Assembly (NCBI GenBank): GCA_021828575.1
Contig: JAJZEL010000252.1
Coordinates: 1-7,139 of the forward strand
Source of the DNA: Pseudomonadota bacterium
GTDB taxonomy: Bacteria; Pseudomonadota; Gammaproteobacteria; Burkholderiales; Ferrovaceae
DNA: 7,139 nt
Direction of reading: 5' to 3'
This document shows, piece by piece, positions 1 through 6,603 of this stretch (within the stretch, counting starts at the first letter, position 1; the number at the start of each line of letters is the position of its first letter). A program made the position numbers and the translations under genes. The notes under the pieces were generated by a model. It saw nothing but the letters and a program-made list of their open reading frames with translations, was not told where the DNA came from and made no database searches.

Positions 1-616
1 GGTCTGCCAGCAGCATGCCCTTGTAGACCATGGTGCGCGATGACAGGGAAGGCAGGTAGAACCAAGTGCGACTGATGCCTGCGGCGGCTACCAAGTGTTC
101 TGCACGCTTGCGCAGGATGAACAGCTTGCGCTCAAAGGCGTTCTGGTCCGGAGTATCCATTCCGCGTGACAAAAACACCTGTCGGATCACGGGTTCCACC
201 TTCAGGACGCTTTCGCCCAGTCCACTATTGTCCGTGGGCACATCACGCCATCCCAGCACCTCCTGGCCCTCTTCCTTTGCACATTGCGCCAGCAGAGCTT
301 CACATCTGGTCCGGTCGCCAGTGTCACGCGGCAGGAACACCATGCCGGTTGCGTATCGTCCGGGTTCGGGAAGTGAAAAGCCCAGGGTCGCGGTTTCCCG
401 CCGCAGGAAAGCATCGGGCAACTGGATGAGAATACCTGCGCCATCCCCGGCCAGCGGATCGGCCCCGGTGGCTCCACGGTGGGTCAGGTTTTCGAGAATC
501 TGCAACCCCTGTTGCACGATTTCATGGCTGGCCCTGTTCTTGATGTGGGCCACAAAGCCCACGCCGCAAGCGTCATGTTCATGGGCAGGATCATAGAGAC
601 CCTGACGGGGCGGCAT
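1..616 (-). CDS. gltB: Glutamate synthase (NADPH) large subunit, N-terminal part (cut by left edge)
   Basis: GltB makes glutamate from 2-oxoglutarate and glutamine. Its N-terminal class II glutamine amidotransferase domain releases ammonia, which is channelled to the FMN/iron-sulfur synthase domain; GltD supplies electrons. About 205 residues are present, all from the amidotransferase domain, and the rest lies left of the window. The stretch HEHDACGVGFVAHIKNRASH carries Cys17, the expected N-terminal nucleophile exposed after removal of a short propeptide. ENLTHRGATGADPLAGDGAG (about residues 43-62) and SSRTMVYKGML near the edge are typical of the family. The frame is open throughout. Start: ATG at 616 has no Shine-Dalgarno nearby. 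An in-frame TTG at 631 is preceded by AGAGGT (seven bases away) and would add five residues, so 631 is a real alternative. Family identity is very sure; the start is not. Confidence 0.96.
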   Translation of the reverse strand, partial: MPPRQGLYDPAHEHDACGVGFVAHIKNRASHEIVQQGLQILENLTHRGATGADPLAGDGAGILIQLPDAFLRRETATLGFSLPEPGRYATGMVFLPRDTGDRTRCEALLAQCAKEEGQEVLGWRDVPTDNSGLGESVLKVEPVIRQVFLSRGMDTPDQNAFERKLFILRKRAEHLVAAAGISRTWFYLPSLSSRTMVYKGMLLAD

Positions 617-666
617 TGAAGACTGGTCCAATGGAATAACCTCTGTGCGTACCAATAAAGATCGGG

Positions 667-717
667 AAAAACCCTTACAGGGCAAACCGCCTGCAGCAAA
701 GGGACTGAGGGTTTTTT
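667..717 (-). terminator. Inverted repeat, probable intrinsic terminator between the aroK operon and gltB
   Basis: On the minus strand AAAAACCCT (716-708) is complementary to AGGGTTTTT (675-667), a perfect 9-bp stem. The 32-base loop contains a further small hairpin (693-689 with 683-678). A shorter local alternative is CCCT-GTA-AGGG followed by five T (682-667). Reading leftwards it lies after the small membrane protein gene and before gltB, where a terminator or attenuator would be expected. The outer arms also pair on the plus strand (11 bp with one G-U), so it could act in both directions. The stem is A/T-rich at its base and the T run is short, so strength is uncertain. Confidence 0.45.
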
Positions 718-809
718 ACACCGGGGATGGGATGATACATGGCCTGTCTTTGCCCGGCAATATGCAAGCATCCGCGATCATGGTTCGTGGCAGGCGAGGC
801 AAAGCCTTG

Positions 810-980
810 CTAGACGCTCTGTCGGGCCTCGATCTGGGCCAGCGTGTACACGGCCCATAGCGTGGCGGCAAACCAGCCAAACAGGCTGATCTGGAGGAAG
901 AGACAAAAAAAGCCGGCTCCGGGTCTTCCGAGGGAAAAAAAAGTGAAGCAGGGTACCAGCACAGCAATGGCATATTTCAT
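810..980 (-). CDS. Small two-helix membrane protein, YqaE/Pmp3-like
   Basis: A 56-residue, strongly hydrophobic protein: MKYAIAVLVPCFTFFSLGRP, then a second hydrophobic stretch at about residues 23-48 (GFFCLFLQISLFGWFAATLW), ending in a short polar tail (AQIEARQSV). The pattern of helix 1, a 'F-F-x-[IL]-GRP' turn, then an LQ-x-[ST]-L-x-GW helix and 'WAVY' matches, as I recall it, the proteobacterial YqaE/Pmp3 family of small inner-membrane proteins linked to membrane potential and stress. The ATG overlaps the aroB stop codon (ATGA, 977-980), and GAGG at 988-991 sits seven bases upstream, so it is translationally coupled to aroB. The precise role is unknown. The other reading frames here give arginine- and proline-rich translations with no family resemblance. 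Confidence 0.8.
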   Translation of the reverse strand: MKYAIAVLVPCFTFFSLGRPGAGFFCLFLQISLFGWFAATLWAVYTLAQIEARQSV

Positions 981-2095
981 TGGGGAACCTCGTTTTGTCG
1001 TCCCAGGTAGCGGCCTTTACCGGCAGTGAGCACAGACTTCAGGCATGCAGGATCAGCCTCCTGGGTGAGAATGGCCCGGCCAAGGGCCTTGAACAGCACC
1101 AGGCGCAGGTTACCGGCTTCCACCTTTTTGTCGGAAGCCATGAGTTGCAGATAACGGTCTGCACCCAAGTCGGGTGCTTGCAGGGGCAGGCCGGCACGCT
1201 TGATCAGGGATTCCACGCGCAGAAGATCATGTTCACTGATCCATCCCATGCGTTCGGACAGGTCGGCAGCCATGAGCATGCCCGTGGCTACGGCTTCGCC
1301 ATGCAACCACACGCCATATCCAGCCCCTGCTTCGATGGCATGGCCGAAGGTATGCCCCAGGTTGAGCAGGGCGCGCACACCGGAGGTTTCAAACTCGTCG
1401 AGGGCCACCACTTCAGCCTTGTTACGGCAGGATTCCAAGATGGCCTGGGTGAGGGTGTGCGAATCCCGTTCCATCAGGGCATCCAGGTGTGCTTCCAGCC
1501 AGTCCAGGAAAGGCAGGTCGCGGATGAGCCCGTATTTGATGATTTCCGCCACACCTGCCCGGTATTCCCGGGCGGGCAGTGTGTTCAGGACAAGGGTGTC
1601 AGCCAGCACGAGGCGTGGCTGATGAAAGGCACCTATCAGGTTTTTGCCCATGGGGTGGTTGATCCCTGTTTTTCCTCCAACAGAGGAATCCACCTGAGCC
1701 AGCAGGGTGGTGGGGACCTGGATCAGGGGAACCCCTCGCAGGAAGGTGGCCGCAGCAAACCCTGTCAAGTCGCCGATAACTCCGCCCCCCAGGGCTATGA
1801 GGGATGTCTTGCGTTCGCAGCGGTAAGCCAGCATTTCGTCCAGTATGTGGTACCAGGAGTCCTGCGTCTTGTAGGCTTCTCCATCGGGCAGCACGATACT
1901 CAGCACATTCACGCCAGCCTGGCCAAGACAGTCGCGGAGAGCATCCAGATACAGGGGAGCCACCGTGCTGTTGGTGACCACGGCCACCTGGGGAATGGCC
2001 AGGTGTGGCAATAGCAGGTCCGCCCGGGTCGTGAGAGCGGGACCCACATGAATGGGGTAGGGCGCGCCTGCCAGGTCAACTTTCAGGGTTTTCAT
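977..2095 (-). CDS. aroB: 3-dehydroquinate synthase
   Basis: Second step of the shikimate pathway: converts DAHP to 3-dehydroquinate in the cytoplasm, using NAD and a divalent metal (usually zinc). The 372-residue product is the normal length. Visible landmarks are PDGEAYKT (70-77), the NAD-binding LGGGVIGDLTGFAAATFLRG (102-121), the core QVPTTLLAQVDSSVGGKTGI (126-145), and the three metal ligands Glu184 (GVAEIIK), His248 (NLGHTFGH) and His265 (WLHGEA). The frame is open further upstream, to 2302, but that part overlaps aroK and does not resemble AroB. ATG at 2095 starts the family-like MKTLKVDL. No Shine-Dalgarno is visible before it. The start lies 20 bases inside the aroK 3' end, which suggests translational coupling. 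All key residues are present. Confidence 0.98.
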   Translation of the reverse strand: MKTLKVDLAGAPYPIHVGPALTTRADLLLPHLAIPQVAVVTNSTVAPLYLDALRDCLGQAGVNVLSIVLPDGEAYKTQDSWYHILDEMLAYRCERKTSLIALGGGVIGDLTGFAAATFLRGVPLIQVPTTLLAQVDSSVGGKTGINHPMGKNLIGAFHQPRLVLADTLVLNTLPAREYRAGVAEIIKYGLIRDLPFLDWLEAHLDALMERDSHTLTQAILESCRNKAEVVALDEFETSGVRALLNLGHTFGHAIEAGAGYGVWLHGEAVATGMLMAADLSERMGWISEHDLLRVESLIKRAGLPLQAPDLGADRYLQLMASDKKVEAGNLRLVLFKALGRAILTQEADPACLKSVLTAGKGRYLGRQNEVPQ

Positions 2096-2618
2096 GGGCA
2101 ACGGGTTCGACAAGTTGTGTTTCCAGACGGGACACCAGTTTTCGTACGCTCTGGCGCGCCGTGTCCATGACGATATGAGCCACTTCCCGGTAAAGAGGGT
2201 CGCGATTCTCAAAAAGTTCCTGTAATCGGGCCTTGGGATCCTTGGTTTGCAGCAGGGGGCGGTGACGGTCATGGCGCGTGCGCAGCCAGAGATCGTCCAC
2301 ACTGGCCCGAAGATAGATGACTGTGCCCGATGCTCGCAGTCGGGCGCGGGTCAGTGGGCTCAGGACGGCTCCACCGCCTGTGGCCAGAACAATGCCGTGA
2401 CGTTTGACCAGCTGGCCGATGATGTCTTCTTCCCGTGCCCGGAAACCGGCTTCGCCCTCCAGTTCGAAAATGGTCGAAATGCGAACACCCGTGTGGGCCT
2501 CTATTTCGTGGTCAGAGTCGACGAAGGACATCTGTAGTTTTTGCGCCAGTGCGCGACCTATGGTGGTTTTGCCGGCCCCCATCAGGCCCACGAGAAAAAA
2601 ATTGCGTTGCACATCCAT
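2076..2618 (-). CDS. aroK: Shikimate kinase I
   Basis: Phosphorylates shikimate at the 3-hydroxyl with ATP, the fifth step of aromatic amino acid synthesis. The 180 residues match the usual length. The Walker A loop GLMGAGKTT is at 11-19. Shikimate-binding residues are Asp34/Asp36 (VDSDHEIE), Arg60 (AGFRARE) and the glycine triplet 81-83 (LATGGGA). The lid arginine is Arg120 (RHRPLL). ATG at 2618 is the only sensible start: no in-frame ATG lies close upstream and MDVQRNFFLVGLMG is typical. The ribosome site is weak (GGGCGC directly upstream). The 3' end overlaps aroB by 20 bases. It diverges from mrcA across 59 bases. In many relatives this gene is downstream of pilQ, but here nothing separates it from mrcA. 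Confidence 0.98.
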   Translation of the reverse strand: MDVQRNFFLVGLMGAGKTTIGRALAQKLQMSFVDSDHEIEAHTGVRISTIFELEGEAGFRAREEDIIGQLVKRHGIVLATGGGAVLSPLTRARLRASGTVIYLRASVDDLWLRTRHDRHRPLLQTKDPKARLQELFENRDPLYREVAHIVMDTARQSVRKLVSRLETQLVEPVAHENPES

Positions 2619-2643
2619 GCGCCCATTGTAGCCGACTGCCCTT

Positions 2644-2649
2644 TATAAT
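2644..2649 (+). promoter_or_regulatory. Candidate -10 box for mrcA
   Basis: A perfect TATAAT lies 28 bases upstream of the mrcA ATG inside the 59-base divergent gap. No convincing -35 box is found 16-18 bases further upstream, where the sequence is the start of aroK. The overlapping complement reads TATAAA (2647-2642) and could serve aroK in the other direction. Transcription for mrcA would begin near 2656, giving a short leader. Confidence 0.4.
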
Positions 2650-2677
2650 GCCGGAGGAACTTTCTTCCTGGTGACCC

Positions 2678-4936
2678 ATGTCCTTGAAATTTTTGTACTA
2701 TCCCGTAGCCGTCCTGGTAACGCTGGTGCTGGTTGGCGTTGGAATCGTGGCTATTGCCCTGGCGCTGATTTACCCTTCCCTGCCTGGTCTGGATGCCATG
2801 ACGGATTACCGGCCCAAGATTCCCCTTCGGATTTTTACGGCGGATGACCAGTTGATCGGAGAATTTGGGGAAGAGCGCCGTGCAGTCCTCAAGCTTTCGC
2901 AGGTGCCCGAGCACATGAAGGAAGCCATTCTGGCAGCCGAGGATGACCGTTTTTACCAGCATGGGGCCGTGGATTTTCAGGGTGTCATCCGTGCCTTCAT
3001 GGCCAACGTGTTTGCAGCCAGTGCCCGTGAGGGGGCAAGTACCATCACCATGCAGGTGGCCCGGAATTTTTTTCTCAGCAATGAAAAAACCTATTCCAGG
3101 AAACTGTCTGAAGTGTTGCTGGCTTACAAGATCGAGCGCAACCTCAGCAAGGATCAGATCCTTGAGCTTTACCTCAACCAGATCTACCTGGGTCAGCGTG
3201 CCTACGGATTCGGGGCGGCCGCCTACGCCTATTACGGACGTCCGCTCAATCAGCTGACGGTGGCGGAAATGGCCATGCTGGCAGGGCTTCCCAAGGCGCC
3301 TTCGCGCTATAATCCCATTGTCAATCCCAAGCGGGCTGCCCTGCGTCAGCAGTATGTGCTCAAGCGAATGCGCGAGCTCAAGTTCATTACCGAAGCGGAA
3401 TATGGTGATGCCTTGAAAAGGCCTGGTCACCTTTCCCCTTTCCGGGCCAACTTCCCCATCCGTGCCGATTACGTGGCAGAAATGGCCCGACTGTACATGG
3501 TGCAAGCGTATGGGGAGGACGTATACAACCATGGTTACAAGGTCATCACCACCCTGTTGAAGGCTGACCAGGAAGCGGCCAATCTGGCGGTTCGCCAGGG
3601 AGTGCTGGATTACGATCACCGGCACGGGTACAGGGGGCCGGAAGATTTTTCCCCCTTGCCCTCCACCGGGTTGACCGACGCCGAACTGGACGACGAACTG
3701 TCTGATCGGGACATGACGGAAGGCCTTTACCCGGCGCTGGTCCTGTCCGTCTCCGAGAGCCAGGTGAAAGCCTATGTCAAAACGTTTGGCCACGTCACTC
3801 TCACGGGGGCAAGCCTGGATTTCGTAAAACGGGCCCTCAATCCGAAGGCGGACAAGTCGGTGCGGATACAGAGGGGGTCGTTCGTCCGGATGACCAAAGG
3901 TAACAAGGGCGCCTGGGAAATCACCCAGATTCCCAACGTGGAGGCAGCTCTGGTGTCGCTGGACACCCATGATGGCGCGGTTCGGGCGCTGGTGGGTGGG
4001 TTTGATTACGACCTCAACAAGTACAACCATGTGACCCAGGCGTATCGTCAACCGGGTTCCAGTTTCAAGCCCTTTATTTATTCGGCGGCCCTCGAGAAGG
4101 GGTACACGCCATTCACCATCGTGAATGATGGTCCCTTCGTGGTGGATGCAGAAAAAAATGGGGGACAGGCCTGGACCCCGCATAACTATGACAACGAATA
4201 TTTCGGCAACATCAGGCTTCGTTTTGCCCTGGCCAAGTCCGACAACATGGTGGCCATACGGGTGCTGGATGCCATTACCCCGGCTTACGCCCATCAGTAC
4301 ATCACCCGCTTTGGTTTCGATCCCGAAAAACATCCTCCCTACCTGAGCATGGCGCTGGGCGCGGGAGCGGCCACGCCCCTGCAAATGGCCAATGCATATG
4401 CCATCTTTGCCAACGGGGGATTCAAGGTGACGCCTTACTACATTGACAGGGTCCTGGACGGGCAGGGGCAGGTCATCAGCCAGGCGCACCCCAAGGCAGC
4501 CGGGGAAGGAGCCGACCTGGTCATTGATCCCCGTAACGCGTTCCTCATGACCAGCATGATGCAGGATGTGGTGAAAATGGGTACGGCGGAACGGGCCTCA
4601 GCCTTGGGCAGGCAGGATATTGCAGGTAAGACGGGAACCACAAATGATCACGTGGATGCCTGGTTTTGCGGGTTTCAGCCCAGTCTGGTTGCCGTAGCCT
4701 GGGTCGGTTTTGATAAACCCGCCACCCTGGGAGGGCGGGAGACCGGGGCACAGGCCGCCCTGCCCATCTGGATGGACTTCATGCAGCAGGCCTTGCGCAC
4801 GATTCCGGAGAGCCCGCAAGTGATTCCTCCTGGCGTGGACGTGGTCACGGTCAATCCGGTCACGGGTAAAATCGATACCACCAGTCCGGACCGGGTCGTG
4901 GATTACGTCTACTCCCAGCCTGCCCGTTCCAATTGA
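2678..4936 (+). CDS. mrcA: Penicillin-binding protein 1A (bifunctional transglycosylase/transpeptidase)
   Basis: Class A PBP anchored in the inner membrane: polymerises lipid II glycan strands and crosslinks the peptides in the periplasm. The 752 residues show a cytoplasmic tip and signal anchor (about 8-32), then the GT51 domain with catalytic Glu88 in AAEDDRFYQHGAVDF, EGASTITMQVARNFFLS (118-134) and the KIERNLSKDQILELYLNQIY block (151-170). A linker/OB-like region (about 310-420) precedes the transpeptidase domain, with SxxK at Ser461-Lys464 (QPGSSFKPF), SDN at 521-523 and KTGT at 651-654. All catalytic motifs are intact. It is somewhat shorter than the 850-residue E. coli protein, mainly at the C-terminus. 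A stop lies two codons before ATG 2678, so this is the first possible start; GGTGA three bases upstream is a weak, tight ribosome site. The next gene starts 4 bases after the stop. Confidence 0.97.
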   Translation: MSLKFLYYPVAVLVTLVLVGVGIVAIALALIYPSLPGLDAMTDYRPKIPLRIFTADDQLIGEFGEERRAVLKLSQVPEHMKEAILAAEDDRFYQHGAVDFQGVIRAFMANVFAASAREGASTITMQVARNFFLSNEKTYSRKLSEVLLAYKIERNLSKDQILELYLNQIYLGQRAYGFGAAAYAYYGRPLNQLTVAEMAMLAGLPKAPSRYNPIVNPKRAALRQQYVLKRMRELKFITEAEYGDALKRPGHLSPFRANFPIRADYVAEMARLYMVQAYGEDVYNHGYKVITTLLKADQEAANLAVRQGVLDYDHRHGYRGPEDFSPLPSTGLTDAELDDELSDRDMTEGLYPALVLSVSESQVKAYVKTFGHVTLTGASLDFVKRALNPKADKSVRIQRGSFVRMTKGNKGAWEITQIPNVEAALVSLDTHDGAVRALVGGFDYDLNKYNHVTQAYRQPGSSFKPFIYSAALEKGYTPFTIVNDGPFVVDAEKNGGQAWTPHNYDNEYFGNIRLRFALAKSDNMVAIRVLDAITPAYAHQYITRFGFDPEKHPPYLSMALGAGAATPLQMANAYAIFANGGFKVTPYYIDRVLDGQGQVISQAHPKAAGEGADLVIDPRNAFLMTSMMQDVVKMGTAERASALGRQDIAGKTGTTNDHVDAWFCGFQPSLVAVAWVGFDKPATLGGRETGAQAALPIWMDFMQQALRTIPESPQVIPPGVDVVTVNPVTGKIDTTSPDRVVDYVYSQPARSN

Positions 4937-4940
4937 TTCC

Positions 4941-5549
4941 ATGGCTTCCGGCGCGCGTCGTCATCAGCGGGAACATCTGGCCTATCTGGCTGCCAGGATT
5001 CTGGCGGAAGATGGCACGCGGGATTTTTCCTCGGCCAAACGAAAGGCAGCCAAACAGGCGGGAGTCACTGGCCGGATGGATTTGCCCGACGACCAGGAAG
5101 TCGAACAGGCTTTGCGTAGCTGGCAAAATCTTTACCAGTCAGGGACCCAGGAAGACCACCTGAAGGATTTGCGGGAGCAGGCTCTGGGCCTGATGGACTG
5201 GCTTGCTCCGTTTGACCCCTGGTTGACTGGGTCCGTGTTGACGGGTACTGCCGGACCCCACAGCCCAATCGAATTGCAGGTATTCACGGATGAGGACAAA
5301 GCCCTGGCGCTGCATTTTCTGGACCACAGCCGGGATTATGGGCAGGAAGTGAAGCGGGTGCGTTATGGGGACCGTCATCTGGATGTTCCCGTGCTGCGTT
5401 TTGTGGACAGGGACGTACAGGTGACTGTACAGGTCCTGCCTCGTGACGCCTTGCGCATGGCTCGCGCCGGGGGGGCAAAGGCTGCTCCCAGAGCACGCTC
5501 GAAAGACGTGCAGGCCCTGTTGAAAAGGGAGTCTGTCAGCGATCTCTGA
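4941..5549 (+). CDS. Nucleotidyltransferase-like protein of unknown function
   Basis: A soluble-looking 202-residue protein with no signal peptide. The N-terminal half is helical and charged (RRHQREHLAYLAARILAEDG, then SSAKRKAAKQAG at 30-41). The centre, residues 94-115, reads WLTGSVLTGTAG then SPIELQVF. This resembles the GS...G...SDIDL signature of the polymerase-beta/MNT nucleotidyltransferase fold, with Pro109 and Glu111 where the two metal-binding aspartates would be, so catalysis is doubtful. The C-terminus is rich in Ala, Arg and Lys. I recall similar proteins in betaproteobacterial genomes, sometimes labelled as nucleotidyltransferases, but know no function. The ATG is 4 bases after the mrcA stop with no evident ribosome site, implying coupling to mrcA. 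Its last 14 bases overlap the 3' end of hemB on the other strand. Confidence 0.85.
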   Translation: MASGARRHQREHLAYLAARILAEDGTRDFSSAKRKAAKQAGVTGRMDLPDDQEVEQALRSWQNLYQSGTQEDHLKDLREQALGLMDWLAPFDPWLTGSVLTGTAGPHSPIELQVFTDEDKALALHFLDHSRDYGQEVKRVRYGDRHLDVPVLRFVDRDVQVTVQVLPRDALRMARAGGAKAAPRARSKDVQALLKRESVSDL

Positions 5550-6537
5550 GCATTTCCGCTGCACGTACGGCAAAATAGGTCAATACGCCATCTGCGCCAG
5601 CCCGCTTGAAAGCCAACAGGCTTTCCAGGATGCACTGTTCGTCCAGCCACCCTGCATCTATCGCGCCCTTCAGCATGGCGTATTCCCCGCTGACCTGATA
5701 GGCAAAGGTGGGCGCTCCGAACGCATCCTTGACCCGGCGTATGACATCCAGGTAAGGCAGTCCAGGCTTGACCATGACCATGTCTGCGCCTTCCTCCAGA
5801 TCCAGACCCACTTCCCAGAGCGCTTCGTGACCATTGGCCGGATCCATCTGGTAAGTGGCTTTGCTGCCCTTGCCCAGATTGGCTGCAGAGCCCACCGCAT
5901 CGCGGAATGGACCGTAGAATGCCGAGGCATATTTGGCTGAATAGGCCATGATACGGGTATGGATGTGGCCCTCCAGATCCAGCGCCTTGCGAATTGCACC
6001 CACGCGACCATCCATCATGTCGGAGGGAGCCACCATGTCAGCCCCGGCTTCTGCTTCTGTGACAGCTTGCCGAACCAGGGCTTCTATGGTTTCGTCGTTC
6101 ATCACGTAGCCATTTTCGTTAATCAGGCCATCCTGACCATGGCTGGTGTAAGGATCCAGGGCCACGTCAGTCACAATACCCAGTTCCGGAAAGTCTTTCT
6201 TTAATGCCCTGATGGTTCTCGGCACCAGCCCTTCAGGGTTCCAGGCCTCCCTGGCGTCCAGGGTTTTGAGGGAGGCATCAACCACGGGGAACAGTGCCAG
6301 GGCGGGAATGCCCAGTTCCAGGCAGTACGCGGCCGTTTTGCTCAAGTGGTCCAGACTCTGGCGCTGGATTCCGGGCATGGAGGCCACGGCTTCCTCGCGG
6401 TTTTGTCCATCCAGCACGAAAACGGGATAGATCAGGTCGTCACAAGTCAAAGTGTTTTCCCTGACCAGCCGTCTGGAAAACACATCCTTGCGGTTTCGGC
6501 GCATCCGGCGCCCGGGGAAATGACCTCGAGTTTCCAT
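5536..6537 (-). CDS. hemB: Delta-aminolevulinic acid dehydratase (porphobilinogen synthase)
   Basis: Condenses two 5-aminolevulinate molecules to porphobilinogen in the cytoplasm, the first common step of tetrapyrrole synthesis. The 333 residues match the family. Schiff-base lysines are Lys202 (SAKYASAFYGPFRDA) and Lys257 (VMVKPGLPYLD). The metal segment DVALDPYTSHGQDG (124-137) has aspartates (124, 128, 136) instead of the cysteines of zinc enzymes, the type shown to be magnesium-dependent in Pseudomonas. ATG 6537 gives METRGHFPGRRMRRNRKDVF, like other HemB N-termini. The frame remains open upstream to 6660, but those 41 residues look non-coding and would run through the small RNA promoter. 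No clear Shine-Dalgarno is seen, and an in-frame ATG at 6504 is a weaker alternative. The 3' end overlaps the convergent nucleotidyltransferase-like gene. Confidence 0.97.
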   Translation of the reverse strand: METRGHFPGRRMRRNRKDVFSRRLVRENTLTCDDLIYPVFVLDGQNREEAVASMPGIQRQSLDHLSKTAAYCLELGIPALALFPVVDASLKTLDAREAWNPEGLVPRTIRALKKDFPELGIVTDVALDPYTSHGQDGLINENGYVMNDETIEALVRQAVTEAEAGADMVAPSDMMDGRVGAIRKALDLEGHIHTRIMAYSAKYASAFYGPFRDAVGSAANLGKGSKATYQMDPANGHEALWEVGLDLEEGADMVMVKPGLPYLDVIRRVKDAFGAPTFAYQVSGEYAMLKGAIDAGWLDEQCILESLLAFKRAGADGVLTYFAVRAAEMLRDR

Positions 6538-6569
6538 GGTGACAACGTGTATTAAAGTGATCCAGCCGG

Positions 6570-6597
6570 GGAACTTAACCCATCTGAAGGCGTCTGA
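6570..6597 (+). promoter_or_regulatory. Sigma-E (RpoE/AlgU-type) promoter
   Basis: GGAACTT at 6570-6576 is the full -35 element of envelope-stress ECF promoters. After 15 bases comes GTCTGA at 6592-6597, the -10 element. Read as the AlgU form it is GAACTT, 16 bases, TCTGA. All fixed positions match with canonical spacing. It lies in a non-coding gap and points at a hairpin-rich stretch with a terminator; no gene follows on this strand before the terminator. Expected transcription start is near 6603-6605. Confidence 0.75.
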
Positions 6598-6600
6598 CAA
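6572..6600 (-). promoter_or_regulatory. Possible sigma-70 promoter for hemB
   Basis: On the minus strand TTGTCA (6600-6595) matches five of six bases of the -35 consensus. After 17 bases comes TAAGTT (6577-6572), a poor -10. Transcription would start near 6565, leaving a leader of about 28 bases before hemB. The boxes lie on the same DNA as the sigma-E promoter reading the other way. Weak; hemB may instead depend on read-through from engB. Confidence 0.25.
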
Positions 6601-6603
6601 CAG

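Noticed and set aside
794..810. Hairpin GCGAGGC-AAA-GCCTTGC at the stop codon of the small membrane protein gene
   Set aside because: On the minus strand, where a terminator would be needed, one pair becomes an A-C mismatch and no T run follows.
645..860. 71-codon open frame on the plus strand in the gltB side of the gap
   Set aside because: No ribosome site or family resemblance; it crosses the inverted repeat and is antisense to the small membrane protein gene.
980..2014. 344-codon open frame on the plus strand opposite aroB
   Set aside because: It is antisense to a complete aroB with all catalytic residues, and its own translation has no family resemblance.
2656..2683. A second GGAACTT just upstream of mrcA, suggesting a sigma-E promoter
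   Set aside because: At the proper spacing the -10 would read GTCCTT or TGTCC rather than GTCTGA, and transcription would begin inside the mrcA coding sequence.
2582..4489. 635-codon open frame on the minus strand opposite mrcA
   Set aside because: It is the mirror of the intact mrcA reading frame, rich in His, Gly, Arg and Gln with no recognisable domain, and extends into aroK in the wrong frame. It is a by-product of codon bias.
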